Assembly (NCBI RefSeq): GCF_018390575.1
Contig: NZ_JAHBCJ010000007.1
Location: 45,833-109,832, forward strand
Source: Bhargavaea massiliensis
Lineage (GTDB): Bacteria > Bacillota > Bacilli > Bacillales_A > Planococcaceae
Length of the DNA: 64,000 nt
Direction of reading: 5' to 3'
The notes below the pieces were generated by a model. It ran no database searches. It had not been told where the DNA came from and saw nothing but the letters and a program-made list of their open reading frames with translations. The position numbers and the translations under genes were made by a program. This document shows, piece after piece, positions 61,489-64,000 of the stretch (its first letter is position 1; each line of letters begins with the position of its first letter).

Positions 61489-63738
61489 ATGGAAACCATC
61501 TCAAACAACCTCCTCAATGGCATGAACCCCGAACAGGCGAAAGCGGTCCGCACCACCGAAGGGCCGCTTCTCATCATGGCGGGAGCGGGATCCGGCAAGA
61601 CGCGTGTCCTGACTCACCGGATCGCCTATCTGATCGTGGAGAAGCAGGTGTATCCTTCGAAGATCCTCGCGATCACGTTCACGAACAAGGCGGCACGCGA
61701 AATGCGGGAGCGGATCGATGGCCTGCTCGGGCCGGGCACGGGCGAGCGCATGTGGGTTTCGACATTCCACTCGATGTGCGTCCGGATCCTGCGCCGCGAG
61801 ATCGACAGGATCGGCTACTCGAAAAACTTCTCGATCCTCGACGGCTCCGACCAGCTGACTGTCATCAAGAACATCCTGAAAGAGCAGAACCTTGACCCGA
61901 AGCAATATGAGCCGCGCTCGCTGCTCGGGACAATTTCAAATGCGAAAAACGAACTGATCGATGCAAAGTCATTCCAGGAGCAGGCGAATCCGTTTAACCC
62001 GTTTGAGAAAACGGCAGGAGAGGTGTATGCCGCCTACGAAAAACGTCTCAGGAAAAACCAGTCGCTCGACTTTGATGACCTGATCATGGTCACGATCAAG
62101 CTGTTCGAGCAGATGCCGGAAGTGCTTGAGTTCTATCAGAACAAGTTCCAGTACATCCACGTGGACGAGTATCAGGATACGAACCACGCGCAGTACAAAC
62201 TGGTCCGCATGCTTGCCGACAAGTTCAAGAACCTGTGCGTCGTCGGCGATTCCGACCAGTCGATCTACAGATGGCGGGGGGCCGACATCGGCAACATCCT
62301 GTCGTTCGAGAAAGACTATCCGGACGCCAAAGTCATCATGCTCGAGCAGAACTATCGTTCCACACAGCGGATCCTGAAGGCGGCCAATGACGTCATCAAG
62401 AACAATGCGAGCCGCTACGACAAAAACCTCCGGACGGAAAACGCCGAAGGGGAGCACATCTACGTCTACAAAGCGTCCGATGAAAAGGACGAGTCCCAGT
62501 TTGTCGTCTCGAAGATTCTCGAGCTGCAGGAAAAGGAGAACCGCAAGCTCACCGACTTTGCGGTCCTTTACCGGACAAACGCCCAGTCTCGGATGATCGA
62601 GGAATACCTCGTCAAGTCGAACCTGGAATATACGATCGTCGGCGGCACGAAGTTCTACGACCGCAAGGAGATCAAGGACCTGCTTGCCTATCTCCGTCTG
62701 ATTGCAAACAATGACGACGACCTGTCGCTTGCCAGGATCATCAATGAACCAAAGCGCAGCATTGGGGCGACGACATTCGATAAGATTGCGACTTACGCGA
62801 TCCAGAACGACCTGTCAATCTTCGATGCACTTAAAGAAGTCGACTTTATCCCGGGCCTTCAGCCGCGGGCGATCAACCAGGCGGCCGAGTTCCGCGACCT
62901 GATCGCCGGATTCACGCAGATGCAGGAATACCTGTCGGTCACCGAACTCGTCGAGGAAGTGCTCGAGAAGTCCGGCTATCGCGCGATGCTGCACAATGAA
63001 AAGACGATCGAGTCGGAAAGCCGCCTCGAGAACATCAACGAATTCCTGTCCGTCACGGAGTCGTTCGAGAAGCGCGCCGATGAAGACGAGGGCGACAAGT
63101 CACTGGTCGCATTCCTGACCGACCTCGCGCTGATCGCGGACATCGACTCCCTTGATAAGGAAGAAAATGCGTCGAACGAGCAGATCGTCCTCATGACGAT
63201 GCACTCGGCAAAGGGCCTCGAGTTCCCGGTCGTCTTCATCATCGGGATGGAAGAAAACGTCTTCCCGCACTCCCGTTCAATCGGAGACGACGAGGAAATG
63301 GAAGAAGAGCGGCGGCTGGCCTATGTCGGGATCACCCGGGCGGAGGAGAAGCTTTTCCTCACGGCCGCGCAGTATCGCACGCTCTACGGACGGACAAGCT
63401 ATAACAGCCCGTCCCGTTTCATAAATGAAATCTCCCAGGACATCATCGAAACCGTCGGCGCCGGCGGCTCACAGCCGGACTACAGCCGCACGCCGATCTC
63501 CGGCGGCTTTGGCGGCCGCCCTGCGGCACGCCCTGCCGTCCGGCGCCCGGCCGCCCGTAAAAACGGCGCATCCGTCGGCTGGCAAGCCGGCGACAAAGCC
63601 AAACACAAAAAGTGGGGAGAAGGGATGGTCGTCAGCGTCCGCGGCCAAGGCGAAGACCAGGAACTCGACATCGCCTTCCCGGAACCGGTCGGCATCAAGC
63701 GCCTCCTCGCCAAATTCGCACCGATCGAGAAGGCTTAA
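61489..63738 (+). CDS. pcrA: ATP-dependent DNA helicase PcrA
   Basis: A 749-residue UvrD/Rep-family 3'-5' helicase of repair and replication. Walker A is [14 protein letters not shown] (residues 31-44), Walker B is [13 protein letters not shown], followed by [14 protein letters not shown] and motif [15 protein letters not shown]. The C-terminal Tudor-like segment [13 protein letters not shown], which binds RNA polymerase in homologs, is present. AAAGGAG precedes the ATG. In relatives ligA follows; here the window ends in a repeat array. Confidence 0.96.
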   Translation: METISNNLLNGMNPEQAKAVRTTEGPLLIMAGAGSGKTRVLTHRIAYLIVEKQVYPSKILAITFTNKAAREMRERIDGLLGPGTGERMWVSTFHSMCVRILRREIDRIGYSKNFSILDGSDQLTVIKNILKEQNLDPKQYEPRSLLGTISNAKNELIDAKSFQEQANPFNPFEKTAGEVYAAYEKRLRKNQSLDFDDLIMVTIKLFEQMPEVLEFYQNKFQYIHVDEYQDTNHAQYKLVRMLADKFKNLCVVGDSDQSIYRWRGADIGNILSFEKDYPDAKVIMLEQNYRSTQRILKAANDVIKNNASRYDKNLRTENAEGEHIYVYKASDEKDESQFVVSKILELQEKENRKLTDFAVLYRTNAQSRMIEEYLVKSNLEYTIVGGTKFYDRKEIKDLLAYLRLIANNDDDLSLARIINEPKRSIGATTFDKIATYAIQNDLSIFDALKEVDFIPGLQPRAINQAAEFRDLIAGFTQMQEYLSVTELVEEVLEKSGYRAMLHNEKTIESESRLENINEFLSVTESFEKRADEDEGDKSLVAFLTDLALIADIDSLDKEENASNEQIVLMTMHSAKGLEFPVVFIIGMEENVFPHSRSIGDDEEMEEERRLAYVGITRAEEKLFLTAAQYRTLYGRTSYNSPSRFINEISQDIIETVGAGGSQPDYSRTPISGGFGGRPAARPAVRRPAARKNGASVGWQAGDKAKHKKWGEGMVVSVRGQGEDQELDIAFPEPVGIKRLLAKFAPIEKA

Positions 63739-63750
63739 GTGGGCGCGGAA

Positions 63751-64000
63751 TTGCCACTAGGGGCTTGAAATTGCCGCATGGCTGCCCGTTTTGCCACATG
63801 GCACCCGGAGTTGCCACATGGCGCCCGGATTTGCCACATGGCTGCCCGATTTGCCACATGGCACCCGGAGTTGCCACATGGCGCCCGGAGTTGCCACATA
63901 GCGCCCGGAGTTGCCACATGGCGCCCGGAGTTGCCACATGGCGCCCGGAGTTGCCACATGGCGCCCGGAGTTGCCACATGGCGCCCGGAGTTGCCACATG
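63751..64000. repeat. 20-base repeat array F, continues past the window
   Basis: Thirteen units with core TTGCCACATG begin at 63751 and then every 20 bases to 63991. Early units vary (TTGCCACTAG, TTGCCGCATG) and use three spacer types (GCTGCCCGTT, GCACCCGGAG, GCGCCCGGAG). The last six are identical or nearly so, which points to recent tandem expansion. Lies after pcrA. Open frames on either strand here only reflect the repetition. Confidence 0.93.

Noticed and set aside
63735..63999. Minus-strand open frames repeating MWQLRAPCGNSG-like peptides in array F
   Set aside because: All three frames are open only because a 20-base unit without stops is repeated. No ribosome binding site; not a repeat protein gene.
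12575..64000. Short-period arrays as CRISPR arrays
   Set aside because: Units are 20-21 bases in total with cores of about 10-14, spacers are degenerate copies of each other, and there are no cas genes.

Overview
The window reads as chromosomal DNA of a fairly high-GC member of the Bacillales (Firmicutes). The evidence is strong AGGAGG-type ribosome binding sites, SAM-I and purine riboswitches, a PurR-type operator, a catabolite-responsive element, a MurR/MupG murein-recycling operon, a CwlJ-type cortex hydrolase, and a gene order close to the Bacillus subtilis guaA-pbuG-pur-yer-pcrBA region. The base composition and family set suggest a Planococcaceae-like genus such as Bhargavaea; this is inference, and no rRNA is present to confirm it.

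Layout. 1-4.6 kb (minus strand): the start of a TetM-like GTPase gene, then mupG-murP-murQ and the regulator murR, which import and degrade MurNAc. 4.9-12.5 kb: an RNA pseudouridine synthase, a NorA/Bmr-like efflux pump, a glutamate/dicarboxylate symporter with a clear promoter and cre site, a membrane-anchored HtrA-like protease, a small membrane protein, a DinB-fold protein and a large catalase (katE). 12.7-22.8 kb (minus strand): a sulfur/methionine block with three SAM-I riboswitches. These control a flavoprotein plus a cystine-type ABC transporter, an MFS transporter, and metI plus two MetE-like methyltransferases. 22.9-27.3 kb: an FMN reductase, two unrecognised proteins (one very Cys-rich), and pncB-nadE for NAD salvage. 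27.6-31.9 kb: yeaC-yeaD-yebA (MoxR/DUF58/transglutaminase). 31.9-39.3 kb: guaA, pbuG, yebE and yebG, with purine riboswitches ahead of guaA and pbuG. Between guaA and pbuG lies an AT-rich island with a two-gene membrane cassette. 39.4-52.2 kb: the pur operon purEKB-SQLFMNHD behind a PurBox pair, a strong promoter and a guanine riboswitch. 52.3-63.7 kb: yerA, yerB and yerC, a variable stretch (GrpB, MBL hydrolase, alpha/beta hydrolase, dsdA, AT-rich cwlJ), then pcrB and pcrA.

Most unusual points. (1) PurQ carries Gly at residue 86, where the catalytic Cys of the glutaminase should be; the codon is GGC where TGC is expected. (2) purC is absent from its usual place between purB and purS, and a structured GC-rich repeat sits there instead. 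(3) At least six intergenic sites hold short arrays with a 20- or 21-base period, each with its own conserved core and more variable spacers. Three arrays share one core, and one is still open at the window end. (4) The guaA-pbuG island encodes a channel-like multi-pass membrane protein, apparently frameshifted in an A-run, overlapping a gene for a three-helix membrane protein with a HEPN/DUF4145-like C-terminus. (5) The guaA purine riboswitch has U where the J3/1 junction normally has A, next to the conserved specificity C.

How the genes work together: most of the right half serves purine synthesis, salvage and uptake (pur operon, guaA, pbuG, yerA) under PurR plus guanine control. The left-centre block scavenges sulfur under SAM control. 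The pncB-nadE pair makes NAD from nicotinate.
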